A DNA stretch of 64,000 bases from Pseudomonas fluorescens (lineage in GTDB: Bacteria > Pseudomonadota > Gammaproteobacteria > Pseudomonadales > Pseudomonadaceae): assembly GCF_902498065.1 (NCBI RefSeq), contig NZ_CABVIR010000001.1, positions 372,001 through 436,000 of the forward strand, read 5' to 3'. This document shows positions 10,151-23,529 of this stretch, one piece after another. The translations under genes and the position numbers were made by a program. The notes under the pieces are model-generated. The model was not told the origin of the DNA. It did no database searches and was given only the letters and a program-made list of their open reading frames with translations. Each line of letters opens with the position of its first letter. Position 1 is the stretch's first letter.

Positions 10151-11476
10151 TCAGTGGAACTGTTCTTCTTCAGTCGAGCCGGTCAGTGCGGTTACCGAAG
10201 ACGTACCACCCTGGATCACGGTAGTCATGTCGTCGAAGTAGCCGGTGCCCACTTCCTGCTGGTGAGCCACGAAGGTGTAACCCTTGGCAGCGTCAGCGAA
10301 CTCTTGCTCTTGCAGCTTCACGTAGGCAGTCATGTCGTTGCGGGCGTAGTCGTGCGCCAGGTTGAACATGCTGTGCCACATGTTGTGAATGCCGGCCAGG
10401 GTGATGAACTGGTGCTTGTAACCCATGGCGGACAATTCGCGCTGGAACTTGGCGATGGTCGCGTCGTCCAGGTTTTTCTTCCAGTTGAAGGAAGGCGAGC
10501 AGTTGTACGACAGCAGTTGGTCCGGGTATTCCTTTTTGATCGCTTCAGCGAAGCGACGGGCTTCGTCCAGATCCGGCTTGGCGGTTTCACACCAGATCAG
10601 GTCGGCGTACGGCGCGTAAGCCAGGCCGCGAGCGATGGCCTGGTCGAGACCGGCGCGCACTTTGTAGAAGCCTTCCTGGGTACGTTCGCCAGTCACGAAT
10701 GGCTGGTCGTACGGGTCGCAATCCGAAGTCAGCAGGTCAGCCGCGTTGGCGTCGGTACGGGCCAGGATGATGGTCGGCGTGCCGGCAACGTCAGCGGCCA
10801 GACGAGCCGCAGTCAGCTTCTGCACAGCTTCCTGGGTAGGAACCAGTACCTTGCCGCCCATGTGGCCGCATTTTTTCACGGAAGCCAGTTGGTCTTCGAA
10901 GTGAACGCCGGCGGCGCCTGCTTCGATCATGCTCTTCATCAGCTCGTAAGCGTTCAGTACGCCGCCGAAACCGGCTTCGGCGTCAGCCACGATTGGCGCG
11001 AAGTAGTCGATGTAGCCTTCGTCGCCCGGGCCTTTGCCGGCTTTCCACTGAATCTGGTCAGCACGACGGAACGAGTTATTGATGCGCTTGACCACGGTTG
11101 GAACCGAGTCCACCGGGTACAGCGACTGATCCGGGTACATCGATTCGGCGGAGTTGTTGTCCGCAGCCACTTGCCAGCCCGACAGGTAGATCGCCTGGAT
11201 GCCGGCCTTTACTTGCTGTACAGCCTGGCCGCCAGTCAGGGCGCCCATGCAGTTGACGAAATCTTTCTCAGGACGGAAGGACGGCTTGGCGCCCTGGGTC
11301 ACCAGGTTCCAGAGCTTCTCGGCGCCGAGTTTTGCAAAGGTGTGCTCAGGTTGAACCGAGCCACGCAGGCGGACGACGTCAGCAGCGGAGTAAGCGCGTG
11401 TCACGCCTTTCCAGCGTGGGTTTTCAGCCCAGTCTTTTTCGAGGGCTGCAATTTGCTGTTCGCGTGTCAGTGCCAT
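10151..11476 (-). CDS. aceA: Isocitrate lyase
   Basis: Glyoxylate-shunt enzyme cleaving isocitrate to glyoxylate and succinate; 441 aa. The signature KKCGH at residues 201-205 carries catalytic Cys203, and [17 protein letters not shown] matches the isocitrate lyase active site. Start ATG 11476 follows GGTTTATCTCC, with GGAG within range. Transcribed alone with its own terminator. It competes for isocitrate with the two isocitrate dehydrogenases encoded ~8-11 kb to the right. Confidence 0.97.
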   Translation of the reverse strand: MALTREQQIAALEKDWAENPRWKGVTRAYSAADVVRLRGSVQPEHTFAKLGAEKLWNLVTQGAKPSFRPEKDFVNCMGALTGGQAVQQVKAGIQAIYLSGWQVAADNNSAESMYPDQSLYPVDSVPTVVKRINNSFRRADQIQWKAGKGPGDEGYIDYFAPIVADAEAGFGGVLNAYELMKSMIEAGAAGVHFEDQLASVKKCGHMGGKVLVPTQEAVQKLTAARLAADVAGTPTIILARTDANAADLLTSDCDPYDQPFVTGERTQEGFYKVRAGLDQAIARGLAYAPYADLIWCETAKPDLDEARRFAEAIKKEYPDQLLSYNCSPSFNWKKNLDDATIAKFQRELSAMGYKHQFITLAGIHNMWHSMFNLAHDYARNDMTAYVKLQEQEFADAAKGYTFVAHQQEVGTGYFDDMTTVIQGGTSSVTALTGSTEEEQFH

Positions 11477-11951
11477 GGAGATAAACCTCGTCGCGTCTTT
11501 TACGGAAAGTTGTTCTGCGGTGGAAAATTCATGCGCTCGCAGACCAGAAGCTTAGGCGGTCAAGTCGAATTCGGCGGGATTGGCGACGGGATGAACGATG
11601 GGCTCGAGGGGAAGTGAGCAGGTAAGGGCGGACTGTCGAGCGCATTCGGGCGTCGTGGGCCTTTATACAAACTTCAGTGTGATGCCGGGTTACCTAAATA
11701 CGCTTCCGTCCCTCGGGACAACTTCGTTCCAGTCGGCAACCTCGTCAAACACACCTTGTGGGCGGTACAGACACGAAACGGCTCGCGGGGTAGATGCGAG
11801 CATCGCTTCGAAGGCCCTTGCCAGGGCCCCTGATTAGCGGGAGCGAGGCCATCATGCCTTTGCTTTTTTGGCTCGTCAAACGTTTTGTAGTGCTTTTTTT
11901 CAAGCACTACATCTTTGGTCTAATACGACTAATCAGTCAGTTTTCGGTGGT
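11477..11951. other. aceA upstream region, no gene assigned
   Basis: 475 bp between the aceA start and the end of the secretin-like gene. A TATAAA hexamer on the minus strand (11662-11667) could be an aceA -10 box, without a good -35. A 77-codon minus-strand frame (11674-11907) resembles nothing I recognise and has no clear ribosome-binding site, so I do not call it. Confidence 0.6.
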
Positions 11952-12713
11952 TTAGTCCAAAGTATCGACTTTCACCCGCAGGGTCATGTCATCCCGACCC
12001 TGAGTCGAGTAGCTGCGGGTCAGGCCCTGTTTGTCGGCCTGGGTCTGGCGATTCACGCCGGCCAGGGTGATCCATTCGCCGAGGCGGCCGGTGACGGTTG
12101 TGTCGGTGCTTTGCACGTTCACTACATCGGGACGTTCCTGGCTCATGCGGTCACGGTTTGTGCTGATCGACAAATGAACGATGTCACCGGTGACGCTGGC
12201 GGTGACATAGAAACCCTGGGTGACGTTGCGGTACTCGGTCTGGCTGCGCGGGTCGCCGTAGGAATCGGTCTGCGTGCTGGTCAGCGGTACGCTTTGGCCC
12301 ACCTGGATCAGCGCCGGTGCGCCTTCGCTGGCCTGGACTTGCTGAATGCCACCGTCACGGCTTTCGGTGCTGCGATTGATGATTCGGGTCTGGCTGGGTT
12401 TGGCGCCATTGACCGAATAACCCTGATCTCCCTGGAAGTTGTTTTCGTTGGTGTCGACGGTGATCAGCAAGCGCTTGGGTTGAGTATCAAGTTTCGCAAC
12501 AAGCGCTTTAAGTTCGTCGATCTTGCGCTGATCGGCGTTGACAATCAGTTGGTTGCCATAGGCGCTGACCTGGCCGTCCTTGCCGATAAAATCCTGGGCC
12601 ATCGGCAGCATGTCGGCGCTGGTGTGGTAGTTCAGGGGCACGATCTCGGTGGCCGCCATGACCGTAAAACTGCAGGTCAGTAGCAGCGTGGTGAGCAGGG
12701 TGCGTAGGGACAT
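11952..12713 (-). CDS. Secretin-N-like periplasmic protein
   Basis: 253-aa exported protein; ATG 12713 has GGAGA about 9 nt upstream. Residues 1-21 form a signal peptide (MSLRTLLTTLLLTCSFTVMA). The next ~60 residues (EIVPLNYHTSADMLPMAQDF ... VNADQRKIDELKALVAKLDT) have the N1-type fold pattern of secretins. The rest is a beta-rich domain without the pore-forming secretin motif, so it is not a channel itself. Such lone secretin-N proteins are common in Pseudomonas; the function is unknown. A longer frame upstream runs through a terminator and a REP and is not coding. Confidence 0.75.
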   Translation of the reverse strand: MSLRTLLTTLLLTCSFTVMAATEIVPLNYHTSADMLPMAQDFIGKDGQVSAYGNQLIVNADQRKIDELKALVAKLDTQPKRLLITVDTNENNFQGDQGYSVNGAKPSQTRIINRSTESRDGGIQQVQASEGAPALIQVGQSVPLTSTQTDSYGDPRSQTEYRNVTQGFYVTASVTGDIVHLSISTNRDRMSQERPDVVNVQSTDTTVTGRLGEWITLAGVNRQTQADKQGLTRSYSTQGRDDMTLRVKVDTLD

Positions 12714-12792
12714 ATCCGTTATCTCCGACTTCTTGATGTCTTGAGTTTGCCAGTTTGTCGGCCCGCCGTGGGGCAAGTTGAATCGTAGACAG

Positions 12793-12830
12793 CAAAACGC
12801 CCCGGCATCCTGAGATGGCGGGGCGTTTTG
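12793..12830. terminator. Terminator after the GNAT gene
   Basis: CAAAACGCCCCG (12793-12804) pairs with CGGGGCGTTTTG (12819-12830). The A/T ends would give U-rich tails on either strand; in context it ends minus-strand transcription from the GNAT/oxygenase operon. Confidence 0.85.
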
Positions 12831-12842
12831 TGGTGTTCTTGA

Positions 12843-12918
12843 GGCCGCTATCGCGAGCAGGCTCGCTCCCACAGAGAAATGCATTCCAATTGTGGGAGCG
12901 AGTCTGCTCGCGATGGCC
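12843..12918. repeat. REP inverted pair
   Basis: Arms GCTATCGCGAGCAGGCTCGC and its complement, flanked by CTCCCACA/TGTGGGAG and separated by ~17 bp. Intergenic, next to the terminator of the GNAT gene. Confidence 0.85.
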
Positions 12919-12929
12919 GCGCCGCGGTC

Positions 12930-13355
12930 TCAAGCCGAATGGCGCACCATGTCCACATGCGGAATCCCTGCTTCCAGGAATTCCTCACTGACCAGGCTGA
13001 AGCCCAGGCGCTCATAGAACGCCGTCGCCTGAACCTGCGCGCTCAGCATCTGCTGCTTCAAACCGCGCTTCTCGGCTTCACCGATCACCGCTTGCATCAG
13101 CGCATCGCCCACTTTCAAGCCGCGCCAGTCTTTCAGCACCGACACCCGGCCAACGTGCCCGTCGGGCAGCAGGCGGGCGGTGCCAATTGGAAAGTCGCCT
13201 TCGAAGGCCAGAAAATGCACCGCCGTTGCGTCATCTGCATCCCATTCCAGCTCGGGCGGAACGGATTGCTCGCCGATGAACACCGTCTCACGAATGCGCC
13301 GGATCTCGGCGTTGTCCTTTTGCCAGTCTGCGACACGTACGTGAATTTTACTCAT
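12930..13355 (-). CDS. GNAT acetyltransferase, YjcF/ElaA-like
   Basis: Probable N-acyltransferase of 141 aa. VFIGEQSVPPELEWDADD resembles the N-terminal region of YjcF/ElaA-type GNATs. VGRVSVLKDWRGLKVGDALM is the acetyl-CoA-binding motif A, and ATAFYERLGF is motif B. I choose ATG 13355 (MSKIHVRV), which overlaps the end of the upstream oxygenase gene by 8 bp, so the two form one operon. The acceptor cannot be predicted. Confidence 0.85.
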   Translation of the reverse strand: MSKIHVRVADWQKDNAEIRRIRETVFIGEQSVPPELEWDADDATAVHFLAFEGDFPIGTARLLPDGHVGRVSVLKDWRGLKVGDALMQAVIGEAEKRGLKQQMLSAQVQATAFYERLGFSLVSEEFLEAGIPHVDMVRHSA

Positions 13356-14517
13356 CAGCAAACCCCAGGCTTCCTTGCTTGATCAGTTCGCACAGCAAGC
13401 CGCGACCGTCTTCGTCGCTCAACCATGCGCCGAGGTTGTCGATGTGCAGCGCATCGGCGGCGCAGATCATCTTCAGAAGATCGCGCAGTTTGCCGGGCAG
13501 ATAACGGCTCTGGCCGCTGGCGAACAACAGCAGGTCGTCATCGACTTCGGACCAGGCCAGGCGTGCGCTCGGATTGCGGATCAGTATGGCGCCTTGCTCC
13601 AGGCTGGCGAGCAGGTCTTCTTCTTCGATCTCTTCCGGGCCGACGACCAGTTCCGGGTAGCGCGGTTCGGTCATGAACTGGCCGAACCAGGTCAGTAGCA
13701 GGCGCTCGTCGCTCATGTGCTCGGCCAGCAGGCTTTTCAGGCGATCAAGGGCGTCGTGCTGGATCTGATGCGGGTCGGCCGCAGGCAGGACATCGGCGTC
13801 GGTATAACGCTCTTCATCTGTCAGGAACTGGCTGAGGAAATCGGTGAAGTGGGTCAGCACTTCAGCAGCGCTCGGCGCCCGGAAACCTACCGAATAGGTC
13901 AGGCAGTCATCGACGGCCACGCCGCAGTGAGCCAGGCGCGGCGGCAGGTAGAGCATGTCGCCCGGTTCCAGAACCCACTCATCGGTAGCTTCGAAATCAG
14001 CGAGGATGCGCAGGTCTGCGTGTTGCAGCAGCGGGCTTTCGGAGGTGCACATCTGGCCGATTTTCCAGTTGCGCTTGCCGTGACCTTGCAACAGGAACAC
14101 ATCGTAGTTATCGAAATGCGGACCCACGCTGCCGCCTGGAGCGGCGAAGCTGATCATCACGTCGTCGATGCGCCAGCTCGGCAGGAAGCGGAACTGTTCC
14201 AGCAGTTCGCTGACTTCCGGCACGAATTGGTCAACCGCTTGTACCAGCAGGGTCCATTCGGTTTCCGGCAGCTTGCTGAATTCGTCTTCGGCAAACGGGC
14301 CGCGGCGCAATTCCCAAGGACGCTCGCCGTGCTCGATGATCAGGCGCGATTCAACTTCTTCTTCCAGCGCCAGGCCGGCCAGTTCGTCGGCGTCGATCGG
14401 GCTTTCGAAATCAGGAATCGCCTGACGGATCAGCAGGGGTTTTTTCTGCCAGTAGTCACGCAGGAATTCGCGCGCCGTGATGCCGCCCAGAAGTTGAAGA
14501 GGAATATCAGGATTCAT
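13348..14517 (-). CDS. roxA: Ribosomal protein arginine hydroxylase, YcfD/RoxA type (JmjC cupin)
   Basis: 2-oxoglutarate/Fe(II)-dependent oxygenase of 389 aa, related to E. coli YcfD, which hydroxylates an arginine of ribosomal protein L16. JmjC iron ligands are visible as His134 and Asp136 (GPHFDNYDVF) and His197 (PPRLAHCGV). SWRIDDVMISF and YSVGFRAPS are close to YcfD. The start is ATG 14517 (MNPDIPLQLL) with AGG 8 nt upstream, since the frame before it is unsupported. It heads an operon with the GNAT gene. Confidence 0.9.
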   Translation of the reverse strand: MNPDIPLQLLGGITAREFLRDYWQKKPLLIRQAIPDFESPIDADELAGLALEEEVESRLIIEHGERPWELRRGPFAEDEFSKLPETEWTLLVQAVDQFVPEVSELLEQFRFLPSWRIDDVMISFAAPGGSVGPHFDNYDVFLLQGHGKRNWKIGQMCTSESPLLQHADLRILADFEATDEWVLEPGDMLYLPPRLAHCGVAVDDCLTYSVGFRAPSAAEVLTHFTDFLSQFLTDEERYTDADVLPAADPHQIQHDALDRLKSLLAEHMSDERLLLTWFGQFMTEPRYPELVVGPEEIEEEDLLASLEQGAILIRNPSARLAWSEVDDDLLLFASGQSRYLPGKLRDLLKMICAADALHIDNLGAWLSDEDGRGLLCELIKQGSLGFADE

Positions 14518-14556
14518 GTGTAACCTATTGAAAAAAAGCACTTTTCAGACGGGAAT

Positions 14557-14581
14557 AAAAACGCCCGGCGCTGCCGGGCGT
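14557..14581 (-). terminator. purB terminator
   Basis: ACGCCCGGC (14561-14569) pairs with GCCGGGCGT (14573-14581); on the minus strand the stem is followed by five U. It lies 23 bp after the purB stop. Confidence 0.88.
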
Positions 14582-14603
14582 CTCAAACGGGTGCAGCGGT
14601 CGA

Positions 14604-16061
<1,458 letters not shown>

Positions 16062-16101
16062 TTACGCGTTACTGACTACAAAACGGTGTTGCGGGCGCGG
16101 T

Positions 16102-16725
16102 TCAGCTGCTGCGCATCAGCGGGTAAAGCTCTTTGAGCAACTTGCGACGACTGACCACCAACTGCCAGCGATGACCGCCCAGCTGCCGCCACAGGCGCGC
16201 CGAACGAATCCCCGCCAGCAACAGCGCGCGGATCTTCGAGGCGTTGCTGGGTTGCTGCAGGTTGCGCATGTCGCCGTGGACCTGAATCCGTTGGCGCAAG
16301 GTGCTCAGGGTGTCCTGGTACAACGCGCCGCAGGCTGCGATCACGTTTTCGTGGGCAGGGCCGAAGTGCTCGACCTGAGATTGAATCTGCGGCAGGCGCT
16401 TGCCGATCACGTCGAGCATGTCGCCACGCTTGGCCAGTTGGCGCTCCAGCCCGAGCATCGCCAGGGCGTAGCGCAGCGGTTCGCGCTGCAGGGTGCTCGG
16501 GTCGCGTTCAAGGGCGCCGATCAGCGCGCGATAACCTTCGCGCAGATTGATGTCGTCGCCGCCGTAGACTTCCAGCGTGTCCTTGGGGTCGCGAATCAGC
16601 AGGCTGCCGAGCATGCACGTCAGGCCGGCTTCGCTGGTCTGGCCGGTCTTGGCGATCTTGTCGACAAGGACGGCGGCGAGAAATACGCCGCCCAGCGCCG
16701 TCAGTTGCTCCTGAGTCGGGCTCAT
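16102..16725 (-). CDS. hflD: HflD homologue, high-frequency lysogenization protein
   Basis: 207-aa alpha-helical protein ([21 protein letters not shown]...). In E. coli HflD is a peripheral membrane protein that affects lambda CII; its role outside phage biology is unknown. Its start overlaps the mnmA stop by 4 bp (16722-16725), the conserved mnmA-hflD-purB order. Identified by sequence and synteny. Confidence 0.92.
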   Translation of the reverse strand: MSPTQEQLTALGGVFLAAVLVDKIAKTGQTSEAGLTCMLGSLLIRDPKDTLEVYGGDDINLREGYRALIGALERDPSTLQREPLRYALAMLGLERQLAKRGDMLDVIGKRLPQIQSQVEHFGPAHENVIAACGALYQDTLSTLRQRIQVHGDMRNLQQPSNASKIRALLLAGIRSARLWRQLGGHRWQLVVSRRKLLKELYPLMRSS

Positions 16726-17867
16726 TGTGGCTGGCCTGTGGACGTGCTTTTGCTGGTCCACGGCTCTGCCACTTCGATCACGCCGCCGCCGAGGCAGATT
16801 TCACCGTCATAGAAGACCACGGACTGGCCCGGGGTGACCGCGCGTTGCGGGTCATCGAAGGTCGCGCGGTAGCCGGTGGCGGTTTTCTCCAGCGTGCACG
16901 GCTGGTCGCTTTGGCGATAACGCACTTTGGCGGTCAGCTTGCGCGGCTCGCTCAGGTCGATCGGGTTGACCCAATAGATGTCCGAGGCGAGCAGGGCGCG
17001 GGAGAACAGGTAAGGGTGGTCATTGCCCTGGCCAACGATCAACTCGTTGTGTTCCAGGTCCTTGATCAGCACGTACCACGGCTCGTCACCAGCGTCTTTC
17101 AAGCCGCCGATACCCAAACCCTGACGCTGGCCGATGGTGTGGTACATCAAGCCGTGGTGACGGCCGATGACTTCACCTTCGGTGGTCTTGATTTCGCCCG
17201 GTTGCGCCGGCAGGTACTGTTTGAGGAAGTCACTGAAACGGCGCTCGCCGATAAAGCAGATCCCGGTGGAGTCCTTTTTCTTCGCGGTGGCCAGGTCGTG
17301 TTTCTCGGCAATCGCGCGCACTTCGGGCTTCTCCAGCTCGCCGACCGGGAACAGGGTCTTGGCGATCTGTTCACCGCCGACGGCATGCAGGAAGTAACTC
17401 TGGTCCTTGTTCGGGTCCAGACCCTTGAGCAGTTCGGTGCGGCCATCGATGTCGCGGCGGCGCACGTAGTGACCGGTGGCGATCAGGTCGGCGCCAAGCA
17501 CCATGGCGTAGTCGAGGAACGCCTTGAACTTGATTTCGCGGTTGCAGAGGATGTCCGGGTTTGGCGTGCGACCGGCCTTGTATTCGGCCAGGAAGTGCTC
17601 GAACACGTTGTCCCAGTACTCGGCGGCGAAGTTGGCGGTGTGCAGCTTGATGCCAATCTTGTCGCACACGGCCTGGGCGTCCGCCAGGTCATCCATGGCG
17701 GTGCAGTATTCCGTTCCATCGTCTTCTTCCCAGTTCTTCATGAACAGGCCTTCCACCTCATAACCCTGCTCGATCAGCAGGAGAGCGGAAACGGAAGAGT
17801 CCACGCCGCCGGACATACCGACAATGACGCGCTTCTTTTGTGTGTCAGAAGGGGCTGGATCACGCAT
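16722..17867 (-). CDS. mnmA: tRNA-specific 2-thiouridylase MnmA
   Basis: ATP-dependent thiolation of U34 in tRNA Lys/Glu/Gln; 381 aa. The PP-loop motif SGGVDSS is at residues 19-25. Catalytic cysteines are Cys108 ([11 protein letters not shown]) and Cys204 ([10 protein letters not shown]). It receives sulfur from the TusBCD-TusE relay, which is also encoded in this window (38917-40298). Overlaps hflD by 4 bp. Confidence 0.97.
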   Translation of the reverse strand: MRDPAPSDTQKKRVIVGMSGGVDSSVSALLLIEQGYEVEGLFMKNWEEDDGTEYCTAMDDLADAQAVCDKIGIKLHTANFAAEYWDNVFEHFLAEYKAGRTPNPDILCNREIKFKAFLDYAMVLGADLIATGHYVRRRDIDGRTELLKGLDPNKDQSYFLHAVGGEQIAKTLFPVGELEKPEVRAIAEKHDLATAKKKDSTGICFIGERRFSDFLKQYLPAQPGEIKTTEGEVIGRHHGLMYHTIGQRQGLGIGGLKDAGDEPWYVLIKDLEHNELIVGQGNDHPYLFSRALLASDIYWVNPIDLSEPRKLTAKVRYRQSDQPCTLEKTATGYRATFDDPQRAVTPGQSVVFYDGEICLGGGVIEVAEPWTSKSTSTGQPQ

Positions 17868-17926
17868 AGGGATTCAATGAGTGTCTTGAAAAAGGACGCG
17901 ATTCTAACAGGCCGAAGCCCGCAAGG

Positions 17927-18373
17927 CTAAAGAGAAGGGCGGATCAGTTCGAGACTGAAGTGAAAGCCTGCCAGATAATCATCGATACAGCGGATGATCA
18001 GCTCACTGCGCCAGTTTGCGCGCTGTTCCAGCAGTTCGTCACGTGTCAGCCATTTTGCGCCGACAATGCCGTCGTCCAGCGGGTAGTCGGGGTGATGCTT
18101 GAGCGGTTTTGCACTGAAGCAGACCCGCTGGTAGGTCACGCCGTTGCTGGGGGCGGTGTAGAGGTAAATACCCACCACGCCGGTCGCCTCGACGTCCCAA
18201 CCGGTTTCCTCGAGGGTTTCGCGGACGGCGGCTTCGATCAGGGTTTCGTTCGGGTCGAGGTGGCCGGCAGGCTGATTGAGTACCGTTCGTCCGTGCTTGG
18301 TTTCTTCGACCATCAGGAAACGACCGTTGTCTTCGACAATGGTGGCGACGGTGATGTGGGGTTTCCAGTCCAT
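17927..18373 (-). CDS. Nudix hydrolase, NudJ-like
   Basis: 148 aa, opening MDWKPHITVATIVEDNGRFL. The Nudix box spans residues 37-59 (GHLDPNETLIEAAVRETLEE plus TGW). E. coli NudJ, which this resembles, hydrolyses thiamine pyrophosphate and nucleoside di/triphosphates. It lies 59 bp upstream of mnmA, as nudJ does in enterics, and is probably co-transcribed. Confidence 0.88.
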   Translation of the reverse strand: MDWKPHITVATIVEDNGRFLMVEETKHGRTVLNQPAGHLDPNETLIEAAVRETLEETGWDVEATGVVGIYLYTAPSNGVTYQRVCFSAKPLKHHPDYPLDDGIVGAKWLTRDELLEQRANWRSELIIRCIDDYLAGFHFSLELIRPSL

Positions 18374-18407
18374 GAAGCTTCCTCAAATTCAAAGGTTGAA
18401 ACACTAT

Positions 18408-18503
18408 CCCTGTGGGAGCTGGCCTGCCAGCGATTGCGATGAGTCAGTCACCATCAATGTTGAATGATAAGCCGCTATCGCTGGCAGGCCAGCTCCCACA
18501 GGG
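18408..18503. repeat. REP inverted pair
   Basis: Arms CCCTGTGGGAGCTGGCCTGC and its complement with central GGCCTGCCAGCGAT palindromes, ~34 bp apart. Sits between idh and the NudJ-like gene. Confidence 0.85.
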
Positions 18504-18520
18504 TTTTGCGTTGTCTTCAA

Positions 18521-18548
18521 AAACAGAAACCCCGGCACGGGGCCGGGG
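18521..18548 (-). terminator. idh terminator
   Basis: CCCCGGC (18530-18536) and GCCGGGG (18542-18548) form a GC-rich stem. On the minus strand it is followed by UUUCUGUUUUU. It lies 22 bp after the idh stop. Confidence 0.82.
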
Positions 18549-18569
18549 CTTCTTTGCATCCTTACAACC

Positions 18570-21289
<2,720 letters not shown>

Positions 21290-22546
21290 ATGGGATACAA
21301 GAAGATTCAGGTTCCAGCAGTCGGCGACAAAATCACCGTCAACGCGGACCATTCTCTCAATGTTCCTAACAACCCGATCATCCCCTTCATCGAAGGCGAT
21401 GGTATTGGGGTTGATATCAGCCCGGTCATGATCAAGGTTGTCGATGCTGCTGTTAAGAAGGCTTACGGCGGCGAGCGCAAAATTTCCTGGATGGAAGTCT
21501 ACGCCGGGGAAAAAGCGACTCAGGTTTACGATCAGGACACCTGGCTGCCTCAGGAAACCCTGGACGCAGTCAAGGATTACGTGGTTTCCATCAAGGGCCC
21601 TCTGACCACTCCGGTCGGCGGCGGCATCCGTTCCCTGAACGTGGCCCTGCGTCAGCAACTCGACCTTTATGTCTGCCTGCGCCCGGTGCGTTGGTTCGAA
21701 GGCGTGCCTAGCCCGGTCAAGAAGCCTGGCGACGTCGACATGACGATCTTCCGTGAGAACTCGGAAGACATCTACGCCGGTATCGAGTGGAAGGCCGGTT
21801 CGCCGGAAGCGACCAAAGTCATCAAGTTCCTTAAAGATGAAATGGGCGTCACCAAGATCCGTTTCGACGAAAACTGCGGTATCGGCATCAAGCCGGTTTC
21901 GCTGCAAGGCACCAAGCGTCTGGCGCGCAAGGCCCTGCAGTATGTGGTCGACAACGACCGCGACTCGCTGACCATCGTGCACAAAGGCAACATCATGAAG
22001 TTCACCGAAGGTGCCTTCAAGGAATGGGCCTACGAAGTGGCGGCTGAAGAGTTTGGCGCGACCCTGCTCGACGGCGGGCCTTGGATGCAGTTCAAGAACC
22101 CGAAAACCGGCAAGAACGTCATCGTCAAGGACGCCATCGCCGACGCCATGCTCCAGCAGATCCTGCTGCGCCCGGCCGAATACGATGTGATTGCGACCCT
22201 GAACCTGAACGGCGACTACCTCTCCGACGCCCTGGCGGCGGAAGTGGGCGGTATCGGTATCGCGCCGGGTGCCAACCTGTCCGACACCATCGCCATGTTC
22301 GAAGCGACCCACGGTACTGCGCCGAAATACGCCGGCAAGGACCAGGTCAACCCGGGTTCGCTGATTCTGTCCGCAGAAATGATGCTGCGTCACATGGGCT
22401 GGACCGAAGCCGCGGACCTGATCATCAAGGGCACCAACGGCGCGATCTCCGCGAAGACCGTGACCTATGACTTCGAACGTCTGATGGAGGGCGCGAAACT
22501 GGTGTCTTCTTCCGGCTTTGGTGATGCACTGATTTCGCATATGTAA
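21290..22546 (+). CDS. icd: Isocitrate dehydrogenase (NADP+), dimeric type
   Basis: 418 aa, homologous to E. coli Icd. Substrate-site [13 protein letters not shown] contains Ser115, equivalent to the serine phosphorylated by Ace[24 protein letters not shown] and [14 protein letters not shown] are conserved. I use ATG 21290 ([10 protein letters not shown]), preceded by GGAG; the upstream in-frame region is not conserved. Followed by a strong terminator shared with convergent cspD. Confidence 0.96.
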   Translation: MGYKKIQVPAVGDKITVNADHSLNVPNNPIIPFIEGDGIGVDISPVMIKVVDAAVKKAYGGERKISWMEVYAGEKATQVYDQDTWLPQETLDAVKDYVVSIKGPLTTPVGGGIRSLNVALRQQLDLYVCLRPVRWFEGVPSPVKKPGDVDMTIFRENSEDIYAGIEWKAGSPEATKVIKFLKDEMGVTKIRFDENCGIGIKPVSLQGTKRLARKALQYVVDNDRDSLTIVHKGNIMKFTEGAFKEWAYEVAAEEFGATLLDGGPWMQFKNPKTGKNVIVKDAIADAMLQQILLRPAEYDVIATLNLNGDYLSDALAAEVGGIGIAPGANLSDTIAMFEATHGTAPKYAGKDQVNPGSLILSAEMMLRHMGWTEAADLIIKGTNGAISAKTVTYDFERLMEGAKLVSSSGFGDALISHM

Positions 22547-22558
22547 GCGAGTCGGCAC

Positions 22559-22587
22559 AAAAAAAACCGCCTTAGGGCGGTTTTTTT
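22559..22587. terminator. Bidirectional terminator between icd and cspD
   Basis: CCGCC TTAG GGCGG (22567-22580) extended by A6/T7 arms. It works on both strands for convergent icd (+) and cspD (-). Confidence 0.92.
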
Positions 22588-22608
22588 ATGACGAGATGAT
22601 CGGTCGCG

Positions 22609-22890
22609 TCAGTTCGACACGGTGTCTTGCCGGGTGGCGGGCGAGGTGTGTTCGTTCGCAACGGTCGCAGACGTAATTTTCACTGCGTGCAGGCCTTTGG
22701 GGCCCTGAACGATTTCAAAGTTGACGGCTTGTCCAGCCTTGAGGGTTTTGTAGCCATCCATGTCAATGGCCGAATAGTGGGCAAAAAAATCGATTTCCTT
22801 GCCATCCTCGTCACGGCCTTCTCTGGTGTCGGTGTTAATGAAACCGAACCCTTTGGCGTTGTTGAACCATTTCACCTTACCGACAGCCAT
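22609..22890 (-). CDS. cspD: Cold-shock domain protein CspD
   Basis: 93-aa single-strand nucleic-acid-binding protein. The cold-shock domain covers residues 1-70 with [16 protein letters not shown] (RNP1) and DFFAHYSAI (RNP2), followed by a ~20-residue tail. There is an insertion [11 protein letters not shown] after RNP1. The start is ATG 22890 (MAVGKVKW), which has AGAGGG 8 nt upstream; the ATG six bases earlier is too close to it. Divergent from clpS-clpA, the standard cspD/clpS/clpA arrangement. Confidence 0.92.
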   Translation of the reverse strand: MAVGKVKWFNNAKGFGFINTDTREGRDEDGKEIDFFAHYSAIDMDGYKTLKAGQAVNFEIVQGPKGLHAVKITSATVANEHTSPATRQDTVSN

Positions 22891-23115
22891 GCTCATATCC
22901 CTCTGCAACAGACTCCATCACTGGAGTATCATCCCGTACATCCGCAGTCAGATCCTGTAAATAAGATTGACTCCGCGGACCTTTTTTACCCACTGTGGGC
23001 TCTATTGGTTGTAACACCGTTTTGCCGATAGTCAAGGTGACCAGGCAGTCGGTGTTGAAATCGTTCATAACCGTCCCCACTACTGTATTCGCACAACTGA
23101 CGAACCTTTCTTTCC

Positions 23116-23499
23116 ATGCATGCAATCAGCCAGATTCGACTAACATTCAATCAGGATCGCCCGACTCTCCAGAAAGACCATCCGGAGGAACACGACGACG
23201 ATTCCGCAGGCATTGCTGTTCAGGAGGCGAAGCCTGCTTTACAGGCACCGCCGATGTACAAGGTGGTTTTGTTCAATGATGACTACACACCGATGGATTT
23301 CGTCGTCGAAGTGCTCGAGGTGTTTTTTAACCTGAATCGCGAGCTGGCGACCAAGGTCATGCTGGCCGTCCACACAGAAGGACGGGCAGTATGTGGAGTG
23401 TTTACCCGCGACATTGCCGAGACCAAGGCCATGCAGGTCAACCAGTACGCCAGGGAAAGCCAGCATCCGCTACTCTGTGAAATCGAGAAGGACGGTTAA
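23116..23499 (+). CDS. clpS: ClpS, N-end-rule adaptor for ClpAP
   Basis: 127 aa. The conserved core begins at [38 protein letters not shown] and the C-terminal CEIEKDG are typical of the adaptor that delivers N-degron substrates to ClpA. The N-terminal ~45 residues are acidic and flexible. Start at ATG 23116 ([11 protein letters not shown]). clpA follows after 30 bp. Confidence 0.95.
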   Translation: MHAISQIRLTFNQDRPTLQKDHPEEHDDDSAGIAVQEAKPALQAPPMYKVVLFNDDYTPMDFVVEVLEVFFNLNRELATKVMLAVHTEGRAVCGVFTRDIAETKAMQVNQYARESQHPLLCEIEKDG

Positions 23500-23529
23500 T
23501 CGCCGACCACTTGGGTATGAGGTGAAGCT

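Noticed and set aside
11674..11907. 77-codon minus-strand frame upstream of aceA
   Set aside because: No ribosome-binding site, no similarity, and overlaps the likely aceA leader.
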